Origin: Protofrankia sp. CiT1
Lineage (GTDB): Bacteria; Actinomycetota; Actinomycetes; Frankiales; Frankiaceae
Length of the DNA stretch: 64,000 nt
Assembly: GCF_917627385.1 (NCBI RefSeq)
Contig: NZ_CAKJTL010000042.1
Coordinates: 1 to 64,000, forward strand
Reading direction: 5' to 3'
Under the pieces are notes generated by a model, which was given only the letters and a program-made list of their open reading frames with translations, had not been told where the DNA came from and did not search any database. Positions 8,121 through 17,036 of the stretch are shown in pieces. Both the position numbers and the translations under genes were made by a program. Numbering within the stretch: the stretch's first letter is position 1; each line of letters opens with the position of its first letter.

Positions 8121-10082
8121 GTAGTCCCGGACGACGTACTGGCCCAGAGCCGCCGGATCCGGGGAAAACACCCGGCCGCCGTTGCGCCGCGCGACCTCGT
8201 CGACGAACTGCACCAGCCGCGGTTCGCTGTCGAGCATGAACACGTTGATCGTTGCGCCGCGCCGGGTCAGCCGGTCCACTTCGGCCAGCGTCAACTCAAG
8301 GGTTTCCGGTGCGGGCGGCCAGGAGAAGGCGGGTGTGCCGTTGCGCATCAGGTGCGCGGTCGGCTCGCCGTCGGTGACCACAAGTACGACCGGTTCGGAA
8401 TCCGGATGTTTCGACACCAGCCGGCCCGCGATCATCAGTGCGTGCTGGAGGTTGGTGCCCTGCACCACTTCGGAGTCCAGTCCGGCGAGCTCCACCGGGC
8501 GCAGCAGGCGGGCATAGTCGGAAAAACCGACCAGATGGATCGTGTCCTGCGGAAATTTTGTACTGATCAGCGTGTGCAGCGCGAGCGCTGTCGACTTCGC
8601 CACCCCCCACGTCCCGCGCAGCGCCATGGAGTAGGACAGGTCGACCAACAAGCACACCACGGCCGAGGTCCGGCGTTCGGTCTCGACGATCTCGAAGTCG
8701 CGGACCTCCAGGCGGATCGCTCCGTCCGGGCCGGTCGGCCCTGCCCGCAGGACCGCGTTGCGAATCGTGTGGACCACGTCGATGGGCTGGGTGTCGCCGA
8801 AGCGCCATGGCCGGGACGTCCCGGTGAGCTCGCCGGCCGCACCGGCGTCAGCGGCATCATGGTCACCGCGTCCGTGCGCGTCCAGCCGGCGGAAGATACG
8901 GGCCAGCGCGGTCTGCCCGATGCGCCGGACAGCCCGTGGGGTCAGTTCCAGCCGGCCGGCGTTGCGGGTCACGAAGCCCTGGCGTTCCAGCTCCTTTTCG
9001 ATCTGCCTGAGGGCACGCAGATCGTCGACGGCATCGCGGCCGAGCGCCCGCGCGACCGCGTCCGGGTCGATGTCCTCCAGCGACGCCCCGGCGTAGTCCT
9101 GGGACAGCGCGGCAGCCAGTTCATCGAGCTCGGCCAGCTCCTGCAACACGCTGGTGGCCTCCCCCAGGCCGAGCGGGGTGTCGCCGGTCATCGGGCTGCG
9201 CAGGTGGCCGTGAGTGGACTGGCCCCAGCTGAGGTCGGGGCGGGCGGCCTGGAGCGCATCGCGCAGCCGGGACAGCTCGGTCGTCAGGCCCATGTCGGCC
9301 ATGGCCGTCGCCATCAGATCGGACAGTTCCTGCCGTTGCTGCGGGGACAGGCCCGCCATCAGCCGCGCGGCGGCGGCGGCACGCCGCGCCAACGAGTCCA
9401 CCAGCTCGTCCAGCGAGCGCGGGTTCTCCGGGAAGAAATCACCGAAGGAGCGCATGAAGTCGTCGAAGACCGCATCGGTGTGCTCGCCGCGGGCATCCGC
9501 CTCCAGCATGCTGTTGAGTGCGTTCAGCATCTCCGCCACGCGGGCCATGCTCGCGGGGGTGGCGTTTTCCAGCGCCTGTTTCATACCGCGGAACTGGGTG
9601 TCGAGCACCTCGCGGCGGAGCAGGTCGGAGATCTTCGCGAACGTCTTGCGGGCGATGGGCGACCGCCACTCGTAATCCGCCAGCGCGTTCACGGCTCGGG
9701 CCGGATCGCCTGGCAGCGCGTCGAGCTCAGCCTCGCGCAGGCGGGCGTCGTCGGAAGGGTCGGGGAACAGCGCGGCCCGCTCCTGCCCGACGGCCGTGTC
9801 AAGATATTCGCGGATCTGTTTCAGGGTGCCGTCTAGGCGGCCGCGCGCGCGGGTCTCGCGGCGGCGCTGTTCCACCTGGCGGCGCAGATCTTCCAGGCCA
9901 CGGTGGTTGTGTGTGCCGCGGCGCAGCAGCGCGTCCAGAGCCTCACGCGGGGTTCTGCCGTTGAGGATGTGCTCGGACATCTCGTCCAGCGCGCCCGCCA
10001 CGTCGAACGGGTAGGCAAGGGGATCGGGACCGCCGCCCCACGGGCCGTACCGGAATCCCGCCGGTCCGGTCCCGGCGCTCAT
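8076..10082 (-). CDS. VWA-domain protein, ChlD/CoxE-like partner of an AAA ATPase
   Basis: A 668-residue protein with a mostly helical N-terminal region of about 450 residues and a C-terminal von Willebrand A domain. The metal-ion-dependent adhesion site is seen as CLLVDLSYSMA near residue 477 (DxSxS), with further MIDAS-like Thr and Asp residues later (QGTNLQ; VVTDGEPT). The start ATG at 10082 overlaps the stop of the upstream AAA gene in an ATGA arrangement, so the two are translationally coupled. AAA-plus-VWA pairs of this kind act as ATP-driven chaperones or metal-insertion machines; a neighbouring pair of this type exists in mycobacteria (recalled as Rv0958/Rv0959). The client is unknown. 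It is not a true chlorophyll-pathway chelatase by context. Confidence 0.85.
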   Translation of the reverse strand: MSAGTGPAGFRYGPWGGGPDPLAYPFDVAGALDEMSEHILNGRTPREALDALLRRGTHNHRGLEDLRRQVEQRRRETRARGRLDGTLKQIREYLDTAVGQERAALFPDPSDDARLREAELDALPGDPARAVNALADYEWRSPIARKTFAKISDLLRREVLDTQFRGMKQALENATPASMARVAEMLNALNSMLEADARGEHTDAVFDDFMRSFGDFFPENPRSLDELVDSLARRAAAAARLMAGLSPQQRQELSDLMATAMADMGLTTELSRLRDALQAARPDLSWGQSTHGHLRSPMTGDTPLGLGEATSVLQELAELDELAAALSQDYAGASLEDIDPDAVARALGRDAVDDLRALRQIEKELERQGFVTRNAGRLELTPRAVRRIGQTALARIFRRLDAHGRGDHDAADAGAAGELTGTSRPWRFGDTQPIDVVHTIRNAVLRAGPTGPDGAIRLEVRDFEIVETERRTSAVVCLLVDLSYSMALRGTWGVAKSTALALHTLISTKFPQDTIHLVGFSDYARLLRPVELAGLDSEVVQGTNLQHALMIAGRLVSKHPDSEPVVLVVTDGEPTAHLMRNGTPAFSWPPAPETLELTLAEVDRLTRRGATINVFMLDSEPRLVQFVDEVARRNGGRVFSPDPAALGQYVVRDYLHARGGRRSHRSRT

Positions 10083-11518
10083 CCGCCGTACACCGTCCGG
10101 CCCGGCAGCTCCTCCTTGGCGAGCCGCCGGTTGAGGTGCAGCCCTTCCATGGCGAGTTCCAGCCCAGCCGCGGCGAGCCCCGGCGATTCCGCGCCGTCGA
10201 TGCCGAGCCTGCCGAGGATCGCGGCGAACCCCGGCACCGGGCCCACTCGCCGCAGCAGCTCCGCTGCCGGGACGAGATCGCCGGTCTCGACCGGGCCGTC
10301 CACTTCGAAACGCCGTTGCAGACCGCTGAGGTCGGTTCCGGCGAGCCGGGCGCGAAAGGTCTCGGCGAGCGCCCGCCGCAGCAGGTGCGCAAGGATCTCA
10401 TCCTCCCGCCCCTCCTCCAGCTGGTCGAACTCGATCTTGCCGCGGACCGCCGGCACGATGGCCGAGAGGTCGACGACCCTCGCCGTCGGGACGCTCTCGC
10501 CGGCCAGCGCGGCCCGGCGCACCGCCGAGGCGGCCACGGTCTCGACGGCGGCCACCGACAGCCGGGCCGATACGCCGGAGCGGCGATCGACCTGTGGCGC
10601 GTCGCGCACCAGCCGGGTGAAGCGCGCGACCACCTCGAGCAGGTGTTCAGGCACAGTGGGAAGGCCCAGCGGTGACTCCCGCCAGGACAGCACGGCCTCC
10701 TGCCGGATCAGGGCCAGCTCGTCGCCCAGGCGAAGCGGGTAATGAGTGCGGACCTCGGCGCCGAACCGGTCCTTGAGCGGGGTGATGATCCGGCCCCGGT
10801 TGGTGTAGTCCTCGGGATTCGCCGAGGCGACGAGAAACAGGTCGAGCGGGAGCCGCAGGAGGTACCCCCGGACCTGGATGTCGCGTTCCTCCAGCACGTT
10901 CAGGAGCGAGACCTGGATGCGTTCGGCCAGATCGGGAAGCTCGTTCACGCTGAAGATGCCGCGGTTGGTGCGTGGTATCAGGCCGTAGTGGACGGTCTCC
11001 GGATCCCCCAGGGTACGGCCCTGCGCGACCTTGACCGGGTCGACGTCGCCGATCAGGTCACCGACGCTGGTGTCCGGTGTGGCCAGTTTCTCGCCGAACC
11101 GTTGGGAGCGGTGCCTCCAGGCGACCGGGGTGTCGTCGCCGAATTCGGTGATCAACAGCCGGCACCGGATGCACGCCGGAGCATAGGGATGATCGTTGAT
11201 TTCGCAACCAGCGACCACCGGTGTCCACTCGTCCAGCAGCCCCACCAGGGTTCGGATCAGGCGGGTCTTGCCCTGCCCGCGTTCCCCGAGGAAGACGATG
11301 TCGTGCCCGGCGAGCAGGGCGCGTTCGACCTGGGGGAGCACGGTGTCCTCGAAGCCGAGGATGCCGGGGAACCGGTTCTCACCATCCGCCATCCGGGCGA
11401 GGGTGTTGTTGCGCAGTTCGGTGCGTACGGACCGGTGCTGATGTCCTGAGCCGCGCAGGACGCCGAGCGTTGTCGGTTCAGGGGACTGCGGGGCCTGAGG
11501 CCCGGACAGATCGAGCAC
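10079..11518 (-). CDS. MoxR/ChlI-like AAA+ ATPase
   Basis: The Walker A motif is GERGQGKTR near residue 75. A Walker B-like strand reads GIFSVNELPDL, with Asn-Glu at the usual Asp-Glu position. Sensor 1 is LVASANPED, followed by a C-terminal lid. The motif HPYAPACIRC is a possible metal-binding or structural Cys pair. The reading frame stays open up to 11797, but that extension runs through a 56-base direct repeat whose period is not a multiple of three, so it is unlikely to be coding. GTG 11518 (VLDLSGPQAP) gives a 479-residue protein close to the usual size; a slightly later start is possible. It is coupled by an ATGA overlap to the VWA gene. Confidence 0.8.
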   Translation of the reverse strand: MLDLSGPQAPQSPEPTTLGVLRGSGHQHRSVRTELRNNTLARMADGENRFPGILGFEDTVLPQVERALLAGHDIVFLGERGQGKTRLIRTLVGLLDEWTPVVAGCEINDHPYAPACIRCRLLITEFGDDTPVAWRHRSQRFGEKLATPDTSVGDLIGDVDPVKVAQGRTLGDPETVHYGLIPRTNRGIFSVNELPDLAERIQVSLLNVLEERDIQVRGYLLRLPLDLFLVASANPEDYTNRGRIITPLKDRFGAEVRTHYPLRLGDELALIRQEAVLSWRESPLGLPTVPEHLLEVVARFTRLVRDAPQVDRRSGVSARLSVAAVETVAASAVRRAALAGESVPTARVVDLSAIVPAVRGKIEFDQLEEGREDEILAHLLRRALAETFRARLAGTDLSGLQRRFEVDGPVETGDLVPAAELLRRVGPVPGFAAILGRLGIDGAESPGLAAAGLELAMEGLHLNRRLAKEELPGRTVYGG

Positions 11519-11561
11519 TAGTTGACGGTACGTCCCCGCGCTCTCATCCGCAGGGAAGTCG

Positions 11562-11670
11562 CATGGACCGGAGGCGGCGCGATCGTGGTGGGTGCGTTGC
11601 CGGAGGTCTGGGGTGGGCATGGACCGGAGGCGGCGCGATCGTGGTGGGTGCGTTGCCGGAGGTCCGGGGA
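11562..11670. repeat. 56-bp direct repeat, about two copies
   Basis: The sequence starting catggaccggaggcggcgcg at 11562 recurs at 11618 with a single change over about 50 bases (ggtctgggg against ggtccgggg). It lies immediately upstream of the probable start of the AAA ATPase gene, in its leader or promoter region. The period of 56 bases shifts the reading frame, which argues against a coding role. Confidence 0.85.
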
Positions 11671-11837
11671 AGCCGGCGGTGGGCTGGTCCGGATGGCGGG
11701 CGGGGCTGGCTGCGTCCCGGGCCGTGCGATCATGGCGTTGGGCGGCGGGCGAGACACGATGGCAGAGACACCCAGGCCGCCAAGGACACGGTCGCACGGC
11801 CGGAAGCCCGGAGCGGACCAGCGGAGATACGTGGAGA

Positions 11838-12320
11838 TCAGCGGTGGTAAGGCGCCACCGAGACGATCGCGACCCGGGCCGGGCGGCCGTTGGGCAAGGT
11901 GTAGGTCACGGTGTCACCTGCCTTGTGGCCGGCAACCGCTCCACCGAGCGGTGACTGCGCCGAGTACACCTCAAGTGATGTGCTGTGATCCTCGCGGGAT
12001 CCGATCAGGAACTTCTCGGTGTCGTCGTCCCCGGGGAAGCGGACCTCGACTACAGTGCCCGGACCTGCCGCGCCGTTGAACTGCGGAGCTTCACCGACTC
12101 GCGCGTCACGCAGCAGATCGGTGAGCTGCCGGATGCGCGACTCCATCTTGCCCTGTTCTTCCTTGGCCGCGTGGTAGCCGCCGTTCTCCTTGAGGTCGCC
12201 CTCCTCGCGAGCAGCTTCGATCTTGTTGGCGATCTCGACACGACCGGTCCCGGTGAGGTGGTCGAGCTCCCCGCGGAGCCGGTCGTACGCCTCCTGGGTC
12301 AGCCACGTCTGCTGCGACAC
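11838..12320 (-). CDS. greA: transcription elongation factor GreA
   Basis: 160 residues, the normal GreA size. The N-terminal coiled coil reaches the RNA polymerase secondary channel and contains the tip signature EEGDLKENGGYHAAKEEQ with the acidic pair (Asp-Leu-Lys-Glu). The C-terminal FKBP-like domain ends with SPLGGAVAGHKAGDTVTY. GreA stimulates cleavage of backtracked transcripts. The start is GTG 12320, with GGAG about 10 bases upstream. It sits next to the DUF4307 gene and mca, the same order I recall in mycobacteria. Confidence 0.97.
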   Translation of the reverse strand: MSQQTWLTQEAYDRLRGELDHLTGTGRVEIANKIEAAREEGDLKENGGYHAAKEEQGKMESRIRQLTDLLRDARVGEAPQFNGAAGPGTVVEVRFPGDDDTEKFLIGSREDHSTSLEVYSAQSPLGGAVAGHKAGDTVTYTLPNGRPARVAIVSVAPYHR

Positions 12321-12694
12321 GCGTCACGCTCCTTACGTTGCCTGGGGCCGCCGGCCGCGCGAGCCAGAACCATGATCTCTGCTCTGCCGGTCGCCGGTAT
12401 CTCGATGGGCCGCACGCATATGACCGGATTATGACGAGTTCGGCTGTATCTCGTTCGGTCCATCGTTGGGTCGGAATTGTCTATTTGATGATAAAGATTG
12501 ATAGGAAGATGGAGCTTGTCAGAACTGGGGATGGTTGGGTCAGGGTTGGAAGTACAGGCGGGGGCAAACGCCCAGCCTAACAGTTGGCGATCCCAGCCGG
12601 GAAACTCCGCGTAGGCAAGCGTCATTGCTCGCCGTACGCGACGAATCAGGGCACGGCTGTGCCCTGATCGCGCGTCAGCATTCCCATGCGGTTG
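12321..12694. other. gene-free stretch upstream of greA
   Basis: The 374 bases between the DUF4307 stop and the greA start contain no supported gene. Positions about 12425-12545 are unusually A/T-rich for this window (for example tatttgatgataaagattga) and are the likely greA promoter region, read leftward. I do not see a confident -35/-10 pair. Confidence 0.4.
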
Positions 12695-13177
12695 TCAGCC
12701 GGCGCGGGTGATCTGACAGTCCTCGACCTCGACCACGTTCGCCTCCTGGGATGTGGTCACTGTGACCTTTACGGTCGTGACCCGCTGGCCGTTTGTAGCC
12801 GGACCGACGACGATGTCGGTGCGCCGGCCGACGATCTGGTTATCCCGGGAGCGTGCGCGGACAGTGCATTGTGCCACGGCGTTGGGTGACTTTTCCACAT
12901 CGAACGTCAGCTGCGCCTGTGTCCCACTGATCCGGAAGGCACGGGTGGCGTAGTCGAGCCGATCCGGCCGGCCCTGGACCCACCCGGCACCGACCGCCGC
13001 GAGCGTGACGACGAGGAGCGCCGCCAGCAGAAACCAGGGAGCCACTCTCATGCCACCAAGCCACGGGATATCGAGCCAGCGCAACGGGAAGCGAGGCGCG
13101 CGCGGCCCTCCCGGCTGGGGGGCGTGCGGCGGCTCGGTCGGCGAGGTCGCTGGAGGCATCGGGGACAATGGTGGCAT
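12695..13177 (-). CDS. DUF4307 family membrane protein
   Basis: A protein of about 160 residues with a Pro-rich N-terminus, a single membrane helix (MRVAPWFLLAALLVVTLAAVGAG split around residues 48-68) and a C-terminal extracytoplasmic domain (RISGTQAQLTFDVEKSP onward) ending with a Cys-containing strand (VEVEDCQI). This matches the actinobacterial DUF4307 family, a fixed neighbour of mca and greA. Function is unknown. The ATG at 13177 overlaps the mca ATG on the other strand; a second ATG at 13159 (MPPATSPTEPP) is an equally possible start. Confidence 0.8.
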   Translation of the reverse strand: MPPLSPMPPATSPTEPPHAPQPGGPRAPRFPLRWLDIPWLGGMRVAPWFLLAALLVVTLAAVGAGWVQGRPDRLDYATRAFRISGTQAQLTFDVEKSPNAVAQCTVRARSRDNQIVGRRTDIVVGPATNGQRVTTVKVTVTTSQEANVVEVEDCQITRAG

Positions 13178-14072
13178 GTCTGAGGCGACCAGCGGGGATG
13201 GCCTGCGACTCATGGCGGTGCACGCCCACCCCGACGACGAGTCCAGCAAGGGCGCGGCGAGCATGGCCCGTTACGTTCACGAGGGCGTCGAGGTACTCGT
13301 GGTGACCTGTACGGGCGGTGAGGCGGGCACCGTGCTGAATCCCGATCTTGACCGACCGGAGGTCCACGCGCGCCTGCCAGAGCTGCGGCGGGCCGAGATG
13401 GAGCACGCGCGCCGCATTCTTGGAGTCCAACAGGTCTGGCTGGGCTTCCACGACTCCGGTCTGCCAACGGGCGACCCGCCGCCGCCGCTGCCGGCAGGAT
13501 GCTTCGCGCTCCTGCCGCTGGCTGACGCGGCCAGGCCGCTGATCAAACTGATACGGGAGTTCCGGCCACAGGTTGTGGTCACCTATGATGAGAATGGCGG
13601 TTATCCTCATCCTGATCACATCATGAACCACAAGATCACAGTTGAGGCGTTCGAGGCCGCGGGCGACTCGCGGCGTTATCCGGAGGTCGGCGATGACGCC
13701 GGTCTGTCGCCTTGGCAGCCCTTCAAACTTTACTATCACCAGACGTTCCACAAGGCGCGCCTGCTTGCCCTGCACGACGCCATGGTCGCCAGCGGGCGCG
13801 AATCGCCTTATGCCGACAGCCTGCTGAAGTGGGCAGACCGTGCGGGTGACTCCGGTCGGATCACCACCAGGGTGCCGTGCGGGGACTTCTTCGAGACCCG
13901 CGACCGCGCGCTGCTGGCCCACGCGACCCAGGTGGACCCGAACGGGCCGTGGTTCCGTATCCCGCTCGAGATCCAGCGCGAGGTATGGCCGACCGAGGAT
14001 TACCAGCTCGCCCGATCGTTGATCGAAGTGGGCACGTTGCCCGAGAGCGACCTGTTCAACGGGATCCGCTGA
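13176..14072 (+). CDS. mca: mycothiol conjugate amidase Mca
   Basis: 298 residues, the usual length. It belongs to the LmbE-like zinc deacetylase family, with the zinc ligands in VHAHPDDES near residue 20 and the distal His pair in GGYPHPDHIMNH near residue 145. Mca cleaves mycothiol S-conjugates of toxins and antibiotics to mercapturic acids and glucosaminyl-inositol. The paralogue MshB has similar motifs, but the neighbourhood (DUF4307 and greA on one side, small membrane protein and YyaL protein on the other) is that of Mca. Start ATG 13176 (MSEATSGDGLRLMAVHAHPDDE) is divergent from, and overlapping, the DUF4307 start. Confidence 0.93.
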   Translation: MSEATSGDGLRLMAVHAHPDDESSKGAASMARYVHEGVEVLVVTCTGGEAGTVLNPDLDRPEVHARLPELRRAEMEHARRILGVQQVWLGFHDSGLPTGDPPPPLPAGCFALLPLADAARPLIKLIREFRPQVVVTYDENGGYPHPDHIMNHKITVEAFEAAGDSRRYPEVGDDAGLSPWQPFKLYYHQTFHKARLLALHDAMVASGRESPYADSLLKWADRAGDSGRITTRVPCGDFFETRDRALLAHATQVDPNGPWFRIPLEIQREVWPTEDYQLARSLIEVGTLPESDLFNGIR

Positions 14073-14138
14073 CCAGCCTGACCAGCCTGACCGCATCGGG
14101 CGGCGGTGCCGGCTAACGCTCGGGCCGCCGTTGTAACC

Positions 14139-14213
14139 GTTCCGAGACGTTCCGAGACGTTCCGAGACGTTCCGAGACGTTCCGAGACGTTCCGAGACGT
14201 CCCGAGACGTCCC
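14139..14213. repeat. 10-bp tandem repeat, seven to eight units
   Basis: The unit gttccgagac is repeated head to tail from about 14139. Six units are identical; the last one or two carry cccgagac instead of tccgagac before the array decays into cccgggg. It lies in the 264-base gap between mca and the TerB-like gene. No spacer sequences occur, so it is not a CRISPR array. It may be an unstable tract or a cluster of protein-binding sites. Confidence 0.95.
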
Positions 14214-14336
14214 GGGGACCGGGGCACGGCCGCGGGCCATCGGTCGTTGCTGGTGACAGGATGTTCTCTCATTGCGGCATCCAGATCCGCACATACGAAC
14301 GCACGGCTCATATGGCAAAGATGAGGGGATCATGTC

Positions 14337-14792
14337 ATGGCGATCTGGGATCGTCTGCGCACTACTACCACGTCCATGCAGCAGCAGCTGAACGCCAAGA
14401 AGAACGATCTCAAAAGCGGTGCCTTCAGGGATGCGAGCATGGCCATGTGCGCGCTGGTCGCCGCCGCCGACGGCAGTATCGACCCGGACGAGCGCCGTAA
14501 GGTCGCCGCGCTCATCGGGTCGAACGAGGTGCTGCAGAACTTCCCGGCGGAGCAGCTGCAGCAGAAGTTCAACGACTACTGCGTCAGGCTGCAGACCGAC
14601 TTCGACTTCGGCAAGGTCAGCGTGATCCAGGACATCGGCAAGACCAAGAAGAAGCCGGCCGAGGCACGAGCGGTGATCCAGATAGGCATCGTCATCGGAG
14701 GCGCTGACGGTCACTTCGACAAGTCCGAGCAACAGGTTGTCCGGGAGGCCTGCTACGCGGTGGGACTGGACCCCAATGAGTTCGACCTCTGA
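14337..14792 (+). CDS. TerB-family tellurite-resistance-like protein
   Basis: 151 residues. The TerB fold is marked by two acidic metal-binding repeats: ADGSIDPDER near residue 43 and ADGHFDKSEQ near residue 123, each at the start of a helix pair. TerB proteins are cytoplasmic or membrane-associated and bind divalent metal, often in Ter stress modules. No other ter genes are visible nearby, so this looks like a stand-alone copy. The ATG at 14337 has a purine-rich GAGGGG stretch upstream. It is inserted between mca and the small membrane protein that normally follows mca. Confidence 0.88.
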   Translation: MAIWDRLRTTTTSMQQQLNAKKNDLKSGAFRDASMAMCALVAAADGSIDPDERRKVAALIGSNEVLQNFPAEQLQQKFNDYCVRLQTDFDFGKVSVIQDIGKTKKKPAEARAVIQIGIVIGGADGHFDKSEQQVVREACYAVGLDPNEFDL

Positions 14793-14907
14793 CCGCCAGG
14801 CACCGGGCGTCTCCTCGATCGTGCCAGGCATCCGGCCGGAGCCCGGCGATACCAGGCCGAGCCGGCACCTGACCACGTTGTCCGGCTGGCCGGCGTAGGG
14901 TCGAGGG

Positions 14908-15153
14908 GTGACAGAGGCGGGACGGGCCCTTGCCCTCGGGGTCAGCGCTGGCGCGGGCGGCTTTCTCGTGGTCCTGCTGTTGGGCCTGGCGGCTGTCGGT
15001 CTCTTCGTGATGATGTCGCGTAGCCTTGTACGGCTGCGTGGCAACGTCGCCGACGGACGCTTCGGTGAGCGCGGGACGCATCAGGACGGGCCTTCCGGCG
15101 TCCATGGCCCCGGCAGCGATATTCCAACTCAGAACTCGGCCGAGCCCGACTAG
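14908..15153 (+). CDS. small single-helix membrane protein next to mca
   Basis: 81 residues from GTG 14908. One strongly hydrophobic helix (GGFLVVLLLGLAAVGLFVMM, residues about 17-36) is followed by a basic stretch (SRSLVRLRGN) and a polar, disordered tail. Mycobacteria have a protein of this size and design directly after mca (recalled as Rv1083), so I take it to be the orthologue. Function is unknown. The stop codon is immediately followed by a palindromic repeat element. Confidence 0.7.
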   Translation: MTEAGRALALGVSAGAGGFLVVLLLGLAAVGLFVMMSRSLVRLRGNVADGRFGERGTHQDGPSGVHGPGSDIPTQNSAEPD

Positions 15154-15320
15154 GGCGTGTTTCGCAAGCGCCGTCTGTCCGGCTCGCCGCGACCAGGCGG
15201 CCGCTGGCCGTGTTCTCAGCCACACCGGTACCACGCATCCGGTATCGGTGTGGCCCGCGGCCTTGCCGGGAACCACTTGGACGCGGCTCCCTGATCGGAC
15301 GACGGCTTCCGAAACACGCC
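15154..15320. repeat. palindromic dispersed element, copy A
   Basis: The ends form an imperfect inverted repeat: left ggcgtgtttcgcaagcgccg, and the right end read on the other strand begins ggcgtgtttcggaag. The inner arms are ctgtccggctcgccgcg on the left and cgcggctccctgatcggacg on the right. The right half (about 15245-15318) is nearly identical to the partial copy at 31615-31692. The element starts at the base after the stop codon of the preceding gene. Confidence 0.8.
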
Positions 15321-15387
15321 GCGGCTCGTCGCTGGCTGGGCGGCGCGGTCCGGTAGGGCTGACACCTGATGGGGGACAGCGCGCACA

Positions 15388-16926
15388 GTGAAGCACCCAA
15401 ATCTTGCGGAACTGCTCGACCTGTTACTAGATGCGGGCAGCTGGAGCTGTTGGGACACCGCCCCAGCGCGGCCTGCCAGCGGCGCCGCCTACCGGCGGGA
15501 CCTGTCGCGGGCCGCGGAACGAAGTGGCGCGGACGAGTCGATCCGCACCGGCGCGGGCCGGGTGGCTGGCCACCGGGTCGCCATCGTGGCCAGCGAGTAC
15601 GGCTTTCTCGGCGGCAGCGTGGGCGTTGTCGCGGCAGAGCGGGCCACCGCCGCGATCGAACGGGCCACCGCCGAGGAACGGATACTGCTCGCGCTGCCCG
15701 CGAGCGGCGGCACCCGGATGCAGGAGGGCACACCCGCCTTTCTACGGATGCTGACGATCAGCGGTGCTATCGCCGAGCACCGGGCGGCCAGCCTGCCGTA
15801 CCTGGTCTACCTGCGCCACCCCACCACCGGAGGAGTGCTCGCGTCCTGGGCGTCGCTCGGGCATGTCACCTTTGCCGAGCCCGGCGCGTTGGTCGGTTTC
15901 CTTGGCCCCCGGGTGGTTGAGGCGCTCACTGGCACGACGTTCGCGGCTGGGACGCAGAGCCCGCGGGAACTGCGCCGGGCCGGTGCGCTCGACGCTCTCG
16001 TCGCTCCTGCTGATCTGCGGGAAGCTGTACGGCGGGTGCTGACCGTTGTGACGGCCGACCGTGGCCTCGCGACAGTGCGCGGCGGCGTAGGGAAACCGCC
16101 GGCCCGCGTCGCCGCGGCTGCCGCGAGGGATCCGTGGGCGTCGGTGCTCGCGACCCGGGCGCCCGATCGCCCCGGGCTGCGCGAGTTCCTGGCTGCCTCG
16201 ACAAGCGACCTCACCTCTCTTGGCGCGTCCGAGCTGGGCCACGGACCTGACGTGCCCGGCACACCGATTGTCACGGCGCTCGCCCTGCTGCGCGGGGCCC
16301 CCTGTGTCGTCATCGGCCAGGACCGGACGGCCCAGCGTCATCGGCCCATCGGGGTGCGTGATCTACATGCGGCACGACAGGCGGTGCAACGCGCCGCGGA
16401 TCTACGTTTGCCCGTGGTCACCGTCATCGACACGCCCGGGGCGGAGCTTTCGCCGGAGGCGGAACGTGATGGGCTCGCCACGACAATCGCGCATTGCCTC
16501 GCGGCGCTGATGAGCGCACCGGTGCCGACGGTGAGTGTGCTACTCGGCCAGGGGACGGGTGGTGCCGCGCTGGCGCTGCTGCCGACGGACGTTGCGGTCG
16601 CGGCCGAGGACGCCTGGTTGGCTCCGTTGCCGCCGGAGGGCGCGTCCGTGATTATGCACCGTACCGTCGACCGCGCCGCCGGCCTGGCCCGCGAAATGTT
16701 CATTACCGCTGATGACCTGCGCCGGCTCGGCATCGTCGACCTGATTCTTCCCGGTCCGGATGCCCCTGGTGGTGCCGACCTGGGAACCCGGATCTCCGTC
16801 GACGTCCGCGGCCGGATGACCGATATTGCCGATGGCGCCGTCGAGCTCCTGCGGACCGTCGGGGGACAGCACCCGGCAACGAGACTGGCGGCCAGGCGCG
16901 AACGCTATCGCCGCCTGCCGCCGTGA
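15388..16926 (+). CDS. acyl-CoA carboxylase carboxyltransferase, AccD3-like (beta-alpha fused type)
   Basis: 512 residues with both halves of a biotin-dependent carboxyltransferase. The N-terminal half carries FLGGSVGVVAAERATAAIER and the crotonase-like oxyanion motif PASGGTRMQEGT with LVGFLGPRVVE. The C-terminal half carries VIDTPGAELSPEAE and a Gly-rich turn LGQGTGGAALAL. It transfers carboxyl from biotin to an acyl-CoA and would need a biotinylated alpha subunit encoded elsewhere. It closely recalls mycobacterial AccD3 (Rv0904c), whose physiological substrate is not settled. The start is GTG 15388 after a GGGGGA stretch. Convergent with leuS. Confidence 0.85.
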   Translation: MKHPNLAELLDLLLDAGSWSCWDTAPARPASGAAYRRDLSRAAERSGADESIRTGAGRVAGHRVAIVASEYGFLGGSVGVVAAERATAAIERATAEERILLALPASGGTRMQEGTPAFLRMLTISGAIAEHRAASLPYLVYLRHPTTGGVLASWASLGHVTFAEPGALVGFLGPRVVEALTGTTFAAGTQSPRELRRAGALDALVAPADLREAVRRVLTVVTADRGLATVRGGVGKPPARVAAAAARDPWASVLATRAPDRPGLREFLAASTSDLTSLGASELGHGPDVPGTPIVTALALLRGAPCVVIGQDRTAQRHRPIGVRDLHAARQAVQRAADLRLPVVTVIDTPGAELSPEAERDGLATTIAHCLAALMSAPVPTVSVLLGQGTGGAALALLPTDVAVAAEDAWLAPLPPEGASVIMHRTVDRAAGLAREMFITADDLRRLGIVDLILPGPDAPGGADLGTRISVDVRGRMTDIADGAVELLRTVGGQHPATRLAARRERYRRLPP

Positions 16927-17036
16927 GGCCGCACACTGCCTCGCCGTGCGGCCGCACGCCCGGGCCCGCGCGGCAGGACATCTTCAGCGTGGCTGTCTGC
17001 CGCCGGGCCGACCGGGCCGGGGATCAGGTGGCCCGC

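Noticed and set aside
8352-9836. 494-residue open frame on the plus strand
   Set aside because: It lies entirely opposite the VWA gene, has no domain features and reflects the third-position GC bias of the real gene.
8076-11518. Magnesium chelatase for (bacterio)chlorophyll synthesis
   Set aside because: Only the generic AAA and VWA partners are present; there is no BchH/CobN-like large subunit or pigment gene nearby.
11519-11797. Extended N-terminus for the AAA ATPase
   Set aside because: The extension is built largely from a 56-bp direct repeat whose copies are read in different frames, and it does not resemble family N-termini.
14139-14213. Possible CRISPR array
   Set aside because: The 10-bp units are directly adjacent with no spacers, and no cas genes are nearby.
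12840-15044. 734-residue open frame on the minus strand
   Set aside because: It spans mca, the 10-bp repeat and the TerB gene antisense; GC-rich bias keeps it open.
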